Shown one piece after another: positions 21,283 to 29,354 of a stretch of DNA of 64,000 bases. The position numbers and the translations under genes were made by a program. Source of the stretch: Pseudonocardia sp. CNS-139 (GTDB lineage: Bacteria; Actinomycetota; Actinomycetes; Mycobacteriales; Pseudonocardiaceae); assembly GCA_001942415.1 (NCBI GenBank), contig MKJX01000044.1:35058-99057 (forward strand), in the 5' to 3' direction. The notes beneath the pieces are model-generated. The model was not told the DNA's origin. It searched no databases and was given only the letters and a program-made list of their open reading frames with translations. Each line of letters starts with the position of its first letter. Positions within the stretch are counted from its first letter, which is position 1.

Positions 21283-21798
21283 GACCTTCCTTCCGGATCG
21301 CCGGCGGCTCCGGCCGGACGTCCCGCTCGGGGGTGCGGGCGGACCGTCGGGGGGCGTGCGGTCCGTGTCCGGTCTGTGACCGGGCCGTTATCGATCCGGG
21401 CGCAACGCTAACCGCTCCCGCACGTCGGAAAAGGGATCCGGACCGCTGCTGAGGCCGCCGGACTTCCGGACGCGACGAACGGCCGTGGCGGCGTGTCCGG
21501 CACGACACGCCGCAGAGTTCCCTTCCGTTCACCGCCGCTCGGCGCACGACCCGGGCCTGTCCCCCGTCCGAAGCCGCTGGTCGCGGCCCTGAACGTGGGT
21601 GACGGCAACACCGGACGCCCGGCGGGGACGACGGGTGCCGGTGCGTCTGCGGCAGGCGGCCGGGCCGCGATGATCGGGACCGCCGCCGCGCCCGGCGTCA
21701 AGCACGGCGATCGCCGCGAGCCGCATCGGCGCGGCTCGCGGCGACCTCCCTCGCGTGCGGCGGGCCGGCCCCGACCGGCCCGCCGCGTGGCCCTCGCG
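21283..21798. other. 516-bp intergenic region without a supported gene
   Basis: Lies upstream of the M23 peptidase and downstream of the minus-strand secreted-protein gene. A minus-strand ATG at 21726 opens a 65-codon frame (MRLAAIAVLDAGRGGG), and another frame carries a Pro/Ala-rich stretch. Neither has a convincing ribosome-binding site or family match, so I do not call a gene. TAACGGCCCGGTCACAGACCGG on the minus strand includes a small inverted repeat (CCGGTC/GACCGG). I looked for a c-di-AMP (ydaO-type) riboswitch, common before actinobacterial peptidase genes, and did not find its conserved core. Confidence 0.5.
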
Positions 21799-22218
21799 TC
21801 AGGGCGCAGGCGGCGGGACCGGCCGGGCCGGCACGGCGCAGGCCACGCCGCCCTCCGGCAGGGCCCTGACCAGGACCGGCGCGCCGGGCTCCGTGGCACC
21901 CTCGCGCACCTTCCGGATCTTCTCGACGTCGACCGGCCGGCCCTCGACCACGACGACCCGGACCTCCTGCCCCGGTACCGGGTGGGCCACGCCCGCCGGG
22001 ATCCCGCCGGCCTCGACCCGGGCCCGGACCTCCTTAAGCCGGGCGCGCTCGTCGTCGGTGAGCGGCCGGGTGACGACGTTGCCGTCCTCGCACCTGACGA
22101 CCAGCACGTCCGCCTCGGGCGGCGTGTCGTGCGACGGGGTCGCGCCGGCCGCGCCCGTCAGCGTGACGGACAGGCCCGCGGCCACCAGCGCGGCGCCGGC
22201 CAGCGTTCGGATACGCAT
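21799..22218 (-). CDS. Small secreted protein divergent from a two-component system
   Basis: Intact 139-residue protein of unknown function. A Sec signal peptide covers roughly residues 1-26 (MRIRTLAGAALVAAGLSVTL, then cleavage near TGAAGA-TP). The mature part contains one Cys pair (VRCEDGNVV and VACAVPARP), a charged helix (LTDDERARLKEVRARVEAGG) and VRVVVVEGRPVDVEKIRKVR. Its promoter faces that of the response regulator across a symmetrical repeat, so it is a likely target of that regulator and may act outside the cell. No known domain was recognised. Confidence 0.78.
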   Translation of the reverse strand: MRIRTLAGAALVAAGLSVTLTGAAGATPSHDTPPEADVLVVRCEDGNVVTRPLTDDERARLKEVRARVEAGGIPAGVAHPVPGQEVRVVVVEGRPVDVEKIRKVREGATEPGAPVLVRALPEGGVACAVPARPVPPPAP

Positions 22219-22274
22219 CGGTTCCTGCTCCTCCTCGATCGGGACCGTGACGGGAAGGAGGCTCGCGCCACGGG

Positions 22275-22324
22275 CCTGAACCGGGACTGAAGATCGCCGA
22301 ACGCGTCTTCAGGTTCACCTCAGG
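22275..22324. promoter_or_regulatory. Inverted pair of 19-bp half-sites between secreted protein and response regulator
   Basis: CCTGA-7 bp-CTGAAGA at 22275-22293 faces its mirror TCTTCAG-7 bp-TCAGG at 22306-22324, separated by 12 bp. The right half contains TTCAGGTTCA and CTCAGG, resembling the direct-repeat sites of OmpR/PhoB-type regulators. It ends 23 bp before the response-regulator GTG and sits 57 bp before the divergent start, so one site could control both genes. Which regulator binds is inferred from position. Confidence 0.6.
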
Positions 22325-22347
22325 CGCGCCCGTCAGACTTCCGGGCC

Positions 22348-23019
22348 GTGCGGTTGCTGCTGGTCGACGACGAGAAGAGGCTGACCGACGTCCTGGCGAG
22401 CGGGCTGGCGGGCGAGGGCTTCGCCGTCGACGTCGCCCACGACGGGCGGGACGGGCTGTGGCTCGCGACGGAGAACACCTACGACGTGATCGTGCTCGAC
22501 GTGATGCTCCCCCGGCTGAACGGCTACGCGGTCTGCGGGAAGCTGCGGGCGGCGCAGAACTGGACCCCGATCCTCATGCTGACCGCGAAGGACGGGGTGC
22601 ACGACGAGACCGAGGCGCTGGACACCGGCGCGGACGACTACCTCTCCAAGCCGTTCTCCTACGTCGTGCTGCTCGCCCGGCTGCGGGCGCTGGTCCGGCG
22701 GGGCGGGCCGGCGCGGCCGGTGTCGATCACGGTGGGCGACCTGGTGCTCGACCCCTCGGGCCTGCGGTGCCGCCGCGGCGAGGTCGACATCCCGCTGACG
22801 CCCAAGGAGTTCGCGGTGCTGGTGGGGCTGGCGCGGCGGCCGGGCGAGGTCGTCTCGAAGCGGGAGCTGCTGGGGCAGGCGTGGGACTTCGCGTACGACG
22901 GCGACCCGAACATCGTGGAGGTGTACGTCAGCGCGCTGCGGCGCAAGATCGACGCCCCGTTCGGGCGGACGTCGCTGGTCACCGTGCGCGGGGCCGGCTA
23001 CCGGCTGGAGGCGTCGTGA
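22348..23019 (+). CDS. OmpR/PhoB-family response regulator
   Basis: Two-domain transcriptional regulator, intact at 223 residues. The receiver domain (1-115) has the acidic pocket D7/D8, phosphoacceptor D51 (VIVLDVMLPRLNGY), T79 (MLTAKD) and K101 (LSKPFSY). The C-terminal winged helix shows LTPKEFAVLVGLARRPGEVV and NIVEVYVSALRRKID with the closing TVRGAGYRL. The stop overlaps the kinase start as GTGA, a classic coupled two-component pair. The mirrored repeat directly upstream suggests autoregulation and control of the divergent secreted protein. The input signal is unknown. Confidence 0.95.
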   Translation: MRLLLVDDEKRLTDVLASGLAGEGFAVDVAHDGRDGLWLATENTYDVIVLDVMLPRLNGYAVCGKLRAAQNWTPILMLTAKDGVHDETEALDTGADDYLSKPFSYVVLLARLRALVRRGGPARPVSITVGDLVLDPSGLRCRRGEVDIPLTPKEFAVLVGLARRPGEVVSKRELLGQAWDFAYDGDPNIVEVYVSALRRKIDAPFGRTSLVTVRGAGYRLEAS

Positions 23020-24328
23020 CGGGCCTGGTCCGGCCGCGCCTGTCGGTGCGGCTGCGCACGACGCTCGCCGCCACCGCGATCGTGGCGATCGCGCTCGGCG
23101 CGGCGTCGGCCGTGCTCGTCGGCGTGCTGCAGGGCAGCCTGCGCGACAGCGCCGAGATCGAGGCCACCCGGCGGGCGGCGATCACCGCGGAGATGATCGA
23201 GGCGGGCGCTGCCGTGGGCACGGCGCCGGGCCGCGCCGTCGAGCGGATCGAGCCGGACGTGATCATCCTGTCCGACCCGGGGCTCGCGGCCCGGCTCGTG
23301 CGGGAGAAGGCCGTCGTCCAGCAGGTGCAGCCCGGGGAGCCGGTGCTCACGCAGTGGGCGCCCGACGGCGCGTACGCGGTGGCGGTGCAGCCCGTCCGCA
23401 CGGCCGACGGCGACGTGCTCGTGCAGGCCAGGCGTCGCTGGAGCCGGTCGCCGCGGCACTCGCGAGCCTGCAGGCCGTGCTGCTGCCGGGCGTCCCGGCA
23501 CTGCTCCTGCTCGTCGCGGTGCTGACGTGGGTGGCGACCGGGCGGGCACTCGCGCCCGTGTCCGCGATCAGCCGCGAGCTGGCCGACATCACCGCCAGCG
23601 ACCTGCACCGGCGCGTCCCGATCCCGGCCGCCCGCGACGAGGTGACCCGGCTGGCCGAGACCACGAACCGGACGCTCGACCGGCTCGAACGCGCCGTCGG
23701 GCGGCACCGCCGGTTCGTCGCGGACGCCGCGCACGAGCTGCGCAGCCCGCTCGCGGTGCTGCGCACCCGGCTGGAGGTGGCACCGCCGCAGCCGCTCACG
23801 GCCGAGGCGCTCACCGACGTCGAGCGCATCCAGCGGCTCACGACCGACCTGCTGCTGCTCGCAAGGCTCGACGCGGGCGAGCCGCCCGAGCACGAGGAGG
23901 TGGATCTCGGGCAGGTCGCCGCCGAGGAGGCCGCCCGCACCCGTCCGCGCACGGACGTGCGGGTCCGGCTGCGGATCGAGAACGGCCTGGTCGTGCGCGG
24001 GTCGGCCGACCAGCTGCGGCGGCTCGTCGCGAACCTCGTCGACAACGCGGTGCGGCACGCGGGCGCGGCCGTCACCGTCCGGCTGGAGAAGCGGGACGCG
24101 GACGCGGTGCTGGAGGTCGCCGACGACGGGCCGGGCATCCCGCCGGAGCACCGGGAGGCGGTGTTCGACCGGTTCACGCGGCTCGACGAGGCCCGCGACC
24201 GGGACGCCGGCGGGTCCGGGCTCGGGCTCGCCATCGCCCGCGACATCGCGACGCAGCACGGCGGGACCCTCGTCGTCGCGGGCGGGCCGCCCGGCGCGTG
24301 CCTGCGCGCGTCGCTCCCGATCGGGTGA
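23016..24328 (+). CDS. Sensor histidine kinase (HisKA/HATPase), one frameshift
   Basis: Membrane kinase partner of the upstream regulator, about 437 residues. TM1 is LRTTLAATAIVAIALGAASAVL. The extracytoplasmic sensor covers about 45-145. TM2 is VLLPGVPALLLLVAVLTWV, followed by a HAMP linker (APVSAISRELADITASDLHRRVP). The H-box is FVADAAHELRSPLAVLRTRL, the N-box NLVDNAVRHAG, with G-boxes DDGPGIPPEH and GGSGLGLAIARDIA. One base is lost near 23429, at the end of the sensor domain. Start GTG 23016 overlaps the regulator stop. No recognised ligand-binding fold is seen in the sensor. Confidence 0.92.
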
Positions 24329-24338
24329 CGCAAGGCCA

Positions 24339-24378
24339 TAACGTTCACGGCATGGCGCCCCGGGGGGACCGATCGTGA
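24339..24378 (+). promoter_or_regulatory. Possible leaderless promoter with an 8-codon leader overlapping the CapA start
   Basis: TAACGT (24339-24344) fits a -10 element. Seven bases later an ATG (24352) opens the short frame MAPRGDRS, whose TGA (24376-24378) overlaps the CapA GTG as GTGA. If transcription starts at the ATG, translation of the leader would deliver ribosomes to CapA. The leader is inferred only from spacing and overlap. Confidence 0.35.
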
Positions 24379-25484
24379 ACGTGCTGCGCCCGAAACCACA
24401 CCTTCGGGGGTGGCCGGCGCGGCGCATCCCCCGCCGGGCCCGCGGCGGCCCGATCCTCTCCGGCGTGCGGGGGAGATGGCTGGTCGCAGCGGTCCTGGTC
24501 GGCGCGGCGCTCGCCGCGTGCTCGGCGCAGGCACCACCCCCTCCGCCGCCCGCCCCCACGGCCGGGCCCACCGTCGAACCGGCCGCCGAGACGCTGCCGA
24601 CCCCCACCGCGCCGGCACGGCAGCGGATCGTCGTGCACGGCACGGGCGACGTCAGCCTCGACCCCGGCTACATCCCGGCGCTGCGCGCGAACGGCTACGC
24701 GCACGCGTGGTCCGGGCTGGACGGCCTCTTCGCCGAGGACGATCTCACGATCGTCAACCTGGAGTGCCCGGTCTCGACACGCGGGACGATCGTGCCCAAG
24801 ACGTTCAACTTCCGGTGCGACCCCGCGGCGCTGCCCGCGGCCCGAGAGGCCGGGGTGGACGTCGTGAACCTCGCCAACAACCACGTGCTCGACTACGGGC
24901 CCGACGCGCTGCTCGACTCGATCACGCACGCCCGGGCCGCGGGCATCGCCCCGGTCGGCGTCGGGCCGGACCTCGCCGCCGCCTCGGCCCCCGCGTTCCT
25001 CACGCGCGGCGGCTGGCGGATCGCGGTGCTCGGCTTCGGCGGGGTCGTGCCGGCGCCCGACTGGCTCGCGACCAGCCGCTCCCCCGGGATGGCGTCCGGC
25101 GACGACACGGCGCGGATGGTCGCCGCGGTGCGCGCCGCCGCCGCGACCGCCGACCTCGTCTTCGTGACGATCCACTGGGGCGCCGAGCTGGAGACCGTCC
25201 CGCAGCCCGACGACGTCGCCCGCGCGGAGGCGATGATCGAGGCGGGCGCGGACGGGATCTTCGGCCACCACGCGCACCGGCTGCAGCCCCTCGGCACCCA
25301 CGAGGGCCGGCCGATCGCGTGGGGCCTGGGCAACTTCGTGTGGCCGATGCTCTCGGAGGAGTCGTCGCGGACGGCCGTGGCGCAGTTCGTCGTGGAGCCG
25401 GACGGGTCGGTGCACGGCTGCCTGCTCCCGGCCCGCATCACCGCGCCCGGCCGGCCGGAGCTGACCGGCGGGCGGACCTGCTAG
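24375..25484 (+). CDS. CapA family lipoprotein (PGA synthesis CapA-like metallophosphatase fold)
   Basis: Intact 369-residue exported protein. A long basic N-terminus precedes the hydrophobic segment WLVAAVLVGAALAACSAQ, whose lipobox LAAC predicts a membrane lipoprotein. A Pro/Thr linker leads to the CapA domain: GTGDVSLDPGYIPALRANGY, DDLTIVNLECPVSTRG, VDVVNLANNHVLDYGPDALL, VFVTIHWGAELETVPQPDD and GADGIFGHHAHRLQPLG. These are the metal-binding blocks of the family. CapA proteins of Bacillus take part in poly-glutamate capsule export. No capB/capC lies here, so the role is probably a different cell-envelope hydrolase. Confidence 0.9.
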   Translation: MNVLRPKPHLRGWPARRIPRRARGGPILSGVRGRWLVAAVLVGAALAACSAQAPPPPPPAPTAGPTVEPAAETLPTPTAPARQRIVVHGTGDVSLDPGYIPALRANGYAHAWSGLDGLFAEDDLTIVNLECPVSTRGTIVPKTFNFRCDPAALPAAREAGVDVVNLANNHVLDYGPDALLDSITHARAAGIAPVGVGPDLAAASAPAFLTRGGWRIAVLGFGGVVPAPDWLATSRSPGMASGDDTARMVAAVRAAAATADLVFVTIHWGAELETVPQPDDVARAEAMIEAGADGIFGHHAHRLQPLGTHEGRPIAWGLGNFVWPMLSEESSRTAVAQFVVEPDGSVHGCLLPARITAPGRPELTGGRTC

Positions 25485-25506
25485 ACCGTCAGACCGTCAG
25501 ACCGTC
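25483..25506. repeat. Three tandem copies of AGACCGTC at convergent gene ends
   Basis: The 8-mer AGACCGTC is repeated three times (25483, 25491, 25499), spanning the stop codons of capA (TAG 25482-25484) and the minus-strand oxidoreductase (TGA 25499-25497). Because 8 is not a multiple of 3, the repeats place stop codons in all three minus-strand frames (25499, 25491 and 25483). Confidence 0.8.
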
Positions 25507-26434
25507 AGCACGAGCTTGCCGGCCGTGCGGCCCAGCTCGCCGGCGCGGTGCGCGTGCGAGGCCCGTTCCAGCGGGAACGTCTCGGCGACGAGCACGCGCA
25601 GCCGGCGCTGGTCGGCCAGCCGGGCCAGCTCGGAGAGCCCCGCGCCGTCCGGCTCGACGAGCATGCCGGTGGCGCGCAGCCCGCGCTCGGCGGCCGCCGC
25701 GGCCACGGCCGGCGGCAGCACGGCGGACAGGGTGATGAGCCGGCCGTGGGGCTCCAGCACCTCCAGCGAGCGGACGGCGACGTCGCCGCCGACCGGGTCG
25801 AGCACGACGTCGACCGGCTCGACGGCCTTCTCGAACGGCTCGGTGCGGTAGTCGACGGCCTCGTCGACGCCCAGGTCGTGCAGCAGGTTGTGCTTGCCCA
25901 CCGAGGCCGTCCCGATGACGTAGGCGCCGCGCGCCTTCGCGATCTGCACGGCCAGGTGCCCGACGCCGCCTGCGGCCGCGTGCACCAGCACCCGCTGCCC
26001 GGGCCGCACGTCGGCGATGTCGACGAGGCCCTGCCACGCGGTGAGCCCGGCGAGCGGCAGCCCCGCGGCCTGCACCTCGGAGAGCGCGGCGGGCCGGCTG
26101 GCGAAGTGCCGCGACGGCGCGTCACGAACTCGGCGTAGGCGCCGGCCTGGCGCGGGAACCACGGCATGCCGAACACGGCGTCGCCGACGGCGAACCGGGT
26201 GACGCCGGGCCCGACGGCGTCGACGATGCCGGCGACGTCCCAGCCGATCGTGAACGGCGGCGGCCCGATGGTCGCGGCGACCCCGGCGCCGGCCCGGGTC
26301 TTCCAGTCGACGGGGTTGACCCCGGCCGCGCCGACGCGGACGCGGATCTCGGTGGGGAGCGGTGTGGGGATCTCGGCCTCGCCGATCTCGAGCACCTCCG
26401 GCCCGCCGGTCGCCAGCTGCGTGATGACGCGCAT
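25497..26434 (-). CDS. NADP-dependent zinc-independent alcohol dehydrogenase/quinone reductase (MDR family), one frameshift
   Basis: Medium-chain dehydrogenase/reductase of about 312 residues that resembles zeta-crystallin-type NADPH:quinone reductases. The GroES-like half shows VRVGAAGVNPVDWKTRAG, PPFTIGWDVAGIVDAVGPGV and FAVGDAVFGMPWFP. The nucleotide-binding half shows VLVHAAAGGVGHLAVQIAKA and VLDPVGGDVAVRSLEVL. No structural-zinc Cys cluster is present. One base is lost near 26122 (continuing AEFVTAPSRHFASRP). ATG 26434 is preferred over GTG 26443 because GGGAGAG then serves as ribosome-binding site. It diverges from the PPOX gene and converges with capA. Confidence 0.9.
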
Positions 26435-26530
26435 CTCTCCCACGCCCGATAACTACCACCGCGGGCCGACACGCACCCGGTGGGGCGACGGGTCCGCCGC
26501 CGCTTCACCGGAACGCACCCGCCCGCTCGC

Positions 26531-26536
26531 TACGGT
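26531..26536 (+). promoter_or_regulatory. -10 element of a leaderless PPOX promoter
   Basis: TACGGT fits TANNNT and ends 6 bp before the GTG at 26543, with no ribosome-binding site between. The same sequence, spacing and arrangement recur before the methyltransferase gene at 40830. Confidence 0.5.
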
Positions 26537-26542
26537 GACGGC

Positions 26543-26960
26543 GTGCCCACGCTTCCCGAGAGCGCCAGAGCCTCATCGAGTCCGGCCGGCTCGCGCACTG
26601 CGTCACGCTCAACCCGGACGGAAGTCCGCAGGTCAGCGTCGTGTGGATCGGGCTGGAGGGCGAGGAGATCGTGATGGCCCACATCCCGGAGCACCGCAAG
26701 GTGCGCAACCTGCGCCGCGACCCGCGGGTGGTGCTGTCGCTCGACGCGGACGAGCGCAACGCGATCGGCATGCAGTACAACCTGGTGATCCACGGGACGG
26801 CGCGGGTGACCGAGGGCGGCGCGCCGGAGCTGCTGCAGCGGCTCGCGAAGGTCTACGCCGGCCCGGACGCCAGTTCCCGCTGCCGCCGGAGCCGCCGCCG
26901 GGGTACGTCGTGCGGATCACCGTGGACCGGGTCGGCGGCGTGGGGCCCTGGTCGGGCTAG
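26543..26960 (+). CDS. PPOX-class F420-dependent oxidoreductase, two frameshifts
   Basis: Small split-barrel flavin/deazaflavin-binding protein, about 139 residues. Family features are LIESGRLAHCVTLNPDGSPQ, VSVVWIGLEGEEIVMAHIPE, HRKVRNLRRDPRVVLSLD and MQYNLVIHGTARVTEGGAPE, ending PPGYVVRITVDRVGGVGPW. Such proteins use coenzyme F420 in actinobacteria; the cofactor here is inferred from the subfamily. Bases are lost near 26570 (GCGCTC read as GCCTC) and 26872. GTG 26543 has a leaderless-type promoter. It is convergent with the tautomerase, with two bases between stops. Confidence 0.88.
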
Positions 26961-26962
26961 TC

Positions 26963-27361
26963 CTAGCTGACGCTCAGCGGGCTGCGCCGGCCCGATCCGA
27001 CCGGCGCGCCGCCGACGGCCCAGTCCTCCGGCTGCACCGGGATGATCCGGCCGTGGACCAGCCTGCGGTCCACCCCCAGCACGTCCACGAGCAGGTCGGT
27101 GAGCGCGCCGAGCAGGCGGCGGCGTTGCTCGGCGGGGCTGCCGGCGAACATCACCGCGGTGAAGTAGGGCGCCGACCGGCCGGACGCCGGGATGGCACCG
27201 GTGGCCCACAGCTCCGGGCGGTGCAGCGTCAGATGGGCCCGCACCTGGTCGCGCGGCATCTCCAGCACTTCCGCGTACCGGGTGCTGATCGCGGTGAGCA
27301 GCTCGGCGTGCTGGGACGGGGAGTGCGCCCCCTCGACCAGGTGGATTTCGAGGATCGGCAT
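26963..27361 (-). CDS. Tautomerase family protein (4-oxalocrotonate tautomerase-like)
   Basis: Intact 132-residue protein beginning MPILEIHLVEGAHSPSQ. The N-terminal Pro exposed after Met removal is the catalytic base of the tautomerase superfamily. LLTAISTRYAEVLEMPRDQV matches the first helix, and YFTAVMFAGSPAEQRRRLLG with DLLVDVLGVDRRLVHGRI gives a second beta-alpha-beta unit, so this looks like a fused or long-form subunit (usual short forms are about 62 residues). Substrate unknown. Start ATG 27361. The C-terminal 20 residues (WAVGGAPVGSGRRS) are probably disordered. Confidence 0.85.
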   Translation of the reverse strand: MPILEIHLVEGAHSPSQHAELLTAISTRYAEVLEMPRDQVRAHLTLHRPELWATGAIPASGRSAPYFTAVMFAGSPAEQRRRLLGALTDLLVDVLGVDRRLVHGRIIPVQPEDWAVGGAPVGSGRRSPLSVS

Positions 27362-27420
27362 GCGCACACCGTAAGGAGCAGGCCAAGGGGCGACAAGATC
27401 GGAGTCGGCGGGCGGGCCGA

Positions 27421-27813
27421 TCAGGCGGGCGGAAGGCCGTCGACGACCTTCGGCTGCTCCCGCTCCCACGCCAGGTACCGCTCGGTCTCGGCCAGGAACG
27501 CCCCGCCGAGCCACAGCGCGACCACCGCGTCGTCGGTGAGGCCGAGCAGCGCGAGGAACGCCTCGGGCACGATGTCGACCGGCGACACGAGGTACGCCAG
27601 CGCGAGCACGATCAGCGCCAGCCGCCCGCGGCTCACCTGCGGGTAGCCGCCCCGGAACGACGCGCGCACCATCCTCGGCAGCGCCCGCACCCTGTCCAGC
27701 AGGCCGGGGGCGCCGGCCCGGCGGGCCTGGGTGATCGCCCGCCAGAGCGCCTGGAAGGCAGCGATGCGAGCCGGTCCGAACCGCTGGGGACCGCGCTGGG
27801 GACCGACCGTCAC
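27421..27813 (-). CDS. YkvA family (DUF1232) membrane protein
   Basis: Intact 130-residue protein. The DUF1232 signature SRGRLALIVLALAYLVSPVD is followed by IVPEAFLALLGLTDDAVVA. The tail reads LWLGGAFLAETERYLAWERE. One or two hydrophobic helices place it at the membrane, and the YLVSPVDIVPE motif is typical. No biochemical role is established for the family. Start GTG 27813; the region up to the lipoprotein promoter on the other strand (27814-27897) carries the divergent promoters. Confidence 0.85.
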   Translation of the reverse strand: MTVGPQRGPQRFGPARIAAFQALWRAITQARRAGAPGLLDRVRALPRMVRASFRGGYPQVSRGRLALIVLALAYLVSPVDIVPEAFLALLGLTDDAVVALWLGGAFLAETERYLAWEREQPKVVDGLPPA

Positions 27814-27928
27814 GAACCGGACAACGAGCAGGTCGGGTCGAAGGTTCCCGGAACCGGACGCTTACGGGGACCATCCGTCGCGCCCGCTATGGTCGGCGCC
27901 TGCCGTAGGTCCGTTCAGGGGAACGTCG

Positions 27929-28414
27929 ATGGGTTTGATCATGCGCGCCGCCGCCTTCGCGGGCGCGCTCGCCGTCGGGGCGAGCCTGGTGGCCTGCGGT
28001 GGCTCGGTCGCCGACGCGGACCGCCGCGAGGTCCCGCGCACCACCGCGCCGCCCCGCACGCCGTTCTGCGCCGCGGCGCAGGCGAACGTGGACGCGCTGC
28101 GCCCGCTCAACAGCCTGGTGGCGCGGGGCAACGTGCCGCCGGCCGAGCTGTCCGACACGGTCGCGGCCGTGCGCCGGGCCGGCGCCGAGATGCTCAACAC
28201 CGCACCCGACGACATCCGCACGGACGTCGAGCGCACCGTGCAGGCCGTGGAGCTGCAGCTGGAGGTGCTGGAGGCCAACGGCGGCGACGCGTCCGCACTC
28301 GCCCGCGACCCGCAGCTCAGCAGCCGGCTCGGCTCGGCGGAGTTCGCCGGCGCCGGCGACCGGGTGCGCACCTACGTGGAACGGACGTGCTCCCCGCCGG
28401 CCCCGACCCGCTGA
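27929..28414 (+). CDS. Small lipoprotein of unknown function
   Basis: Intact 161-residue protein. A lipoprotein signal, MRAAAFAGALAVGASLVACG, ends in the lipobox LVAC. The mature domain is helical with one Cys near each end (RTPFCAAAQANVDAL and YVERTCSPPAPTR) and Ala/Glu-rich helices (AVRRAGAEMLNTAPDDIRTD). ATG 27929 is chosen because AGGGGAA lies at 27917-27923; a TATGGT -10 element lies at 27898-27903. Such small helical lipoproteins are common in this order, and I know of no assigned function. Confidence 0.78.
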   Translation: MGLIMRAAAFAGALAVGASLVACGGSVADADRREVPRTTAPPRTPFCAAAQANVDALRPLNSLVARGNVPPAELSDTVAAVRRAGAEMLNTAPDDIRTDVERTVQAVELQLEVLEANGGDASALARDPQLSSRLGSAEFAGAGDRVRTYVERTCSPPAPTR

Positions 28415-28421
28415 GCAGGGG

Positions 28422-28591
28422 CTAGCGGCCGATCGAGCGCCGGTCGCGGTTCTTGAGCACCGAGTAGGTGCCGACGCCGAGCGCGACCACGGCGCCGATC
28501 ACCAGCGCCCAGGTGAGGAACTGGAACACGGCGCCAGCAGCGACACCGCCAGCCAGATCACCAGCACGATCCCGAGGACCCTCAGCAGCAT
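28422..28591 (-). CDS. Short membrane protein of about 56 residues, one frameshift
   Basis: Starts at ATG 28591 (MLLRVLGIVLVIWLAVSLLA). After a lost base near 28530 it continues FQFLTWALVIGAVVALGVG and ends YSVLKNRDRRSIGR at TAG 28422. Two hydrophobic helices are followed by a basic tail. The length, 170 bases, is one short of a multiple of three, which agrees with a single missing base. Small membrane proteins of this pattern occur widely in actinobacteria; the role is unknown. Confidence 0.6.
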
Positions 28592-28680
28592 CGGCCCCGC
28601 CTCCTCCGTCCCCCGTTGGACGAGCGGGCCGCCGCCGGAGTTCCCGGTCCGGCTCGTCGGGCCGCTGTGGGGCAGGAGCG

Positions 28681-29211
28681 CTACAAGAGCGTCGCCTGGC
28701 CGCCGTCGTAGACGAGCCGGCCGTCCTCGCGCAGCCGGGCGGTCGCGGTCACGACGTGGTCGGCGACGTGCCCGTCGGGCAGCAGGTGCCGGACCGGCAC
28801 GCCCCGGACCAGCACGACGTGGTCGGCGATCATCCGGCGGTGGCAGCGCCGCCAGTCGCCCTCCGAGCACAGGACGGCCGCGGGCGCGGGCCCGCCGAGC
28901 AGGTCGTCGACCGCCGCGGCGAACTCGGGCGTGCGCATGTGGGCGGCGTACCCGGCGAGCGCGCGGTGCGGCGGGGCCGTGTCGGGCGAGCCGGGGACGT
29001 CCGGGCGGCGGCCGCCGAGGCGCACGTCCCACCGGTAGGCCACACCCTGCTCCGGGAGCCACCGCGCCAGCGCGTCCCGGGCCGCGTCCGGGTTGCGCCG
29101 GCTGCCCGGCTCCCGGCGGACGTCCACGACGAGGACGACCCCGGCCCGGCTCAGCAGCTCCGCCAGCCGCCCCGCGTTGGCGGTGCCGTGGCCGAGCGTG
29201 AACAGCGGCAT
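28681..29211 (-). CDS. DUF488 family protein
   Basis: Intact 176-residue cytosolic protein. Family features are the start MPLFTLGHGTANAGRLAELL, the basic motif VDVRREPGSRRNP, WLPEQGVAYRWDVRLGGRRP and the hallmark LCSEGDWRRCHRRMIADHVV with conserved Cys-Glu and Cys-His-Arg. DUF488 proteins are thought to bind nucleotides or nucleic acid, but their activity is not established. Start ATG 29211. It is divergent from the padR-family gene; the operator palindrome lies 66 bp from its start, so co-regulation is possible. Confidence 0.9.
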   Translation of the reverse strand: MPLFTLGHGTANAGRLAELLSRAGVVLVVDVRREPGSRRNPDAARDALARWLPEQGVAYRWDVRLGGRRPDVPGSPDTAPPHRALAGYAAHMRTPEFAAAVDDLLGGPAPAAVLCSEGDWRRCHRRMIADHVVLVRGVPVRHLLPDGHVADHVVTATARLREDGRLVYDGGQATLL

Positions 29212-29276
29212 GCGAGTGGCCTACCGCCCCCGCCGTCGTCCCGCACAGTGAGCCGAATCACAGTGCTCGTCCGACT

Positions 29277-29294
29277 ATCGCGATATATCGTGAT
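29277..29294. promoter_or_regulatory. Palindromic operator upstream of the PadR gene
   Basis: ATCGCGATATATCGTGAT is an 18-bp palindrome with one mismatched pair, centred on ATAT. It is strikingly AT-rich for this genome and lies 61 bp before the PadR ATG. PadR-family repressors commonly bind such dyads at their own promoter; self-regulation is inferred. Confidence 0.65.
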
Positions 29295-29354
29295 GACACA
29301 CGGACGACACCGAGCTATCCCGACAGGAGGCTCGCGACGACAAGGAGCACATCC

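Noticed and set aside
21283..21500. c-di-AMP (ydaO-type) riboswitch before the M23 peptidase
   Set aside because: The conserved core sequences were not found and no large multi-stem arrangement is evident by eye.
21529..21726. Small minus-strand ORF starting MRLAAIAVLDAGRGGG
   Set aside because: No convincing ribosome-binding site, and Arg/Pro-rich composition like other shadow frames; at best a frameshifted secreted peptide.
24375..25484. Poly-gamma-glutamate capsule locus
   Set aside because: Only a CapA-domain lipoprotein is present; no capB, capC or capD-like gene lies nearby.
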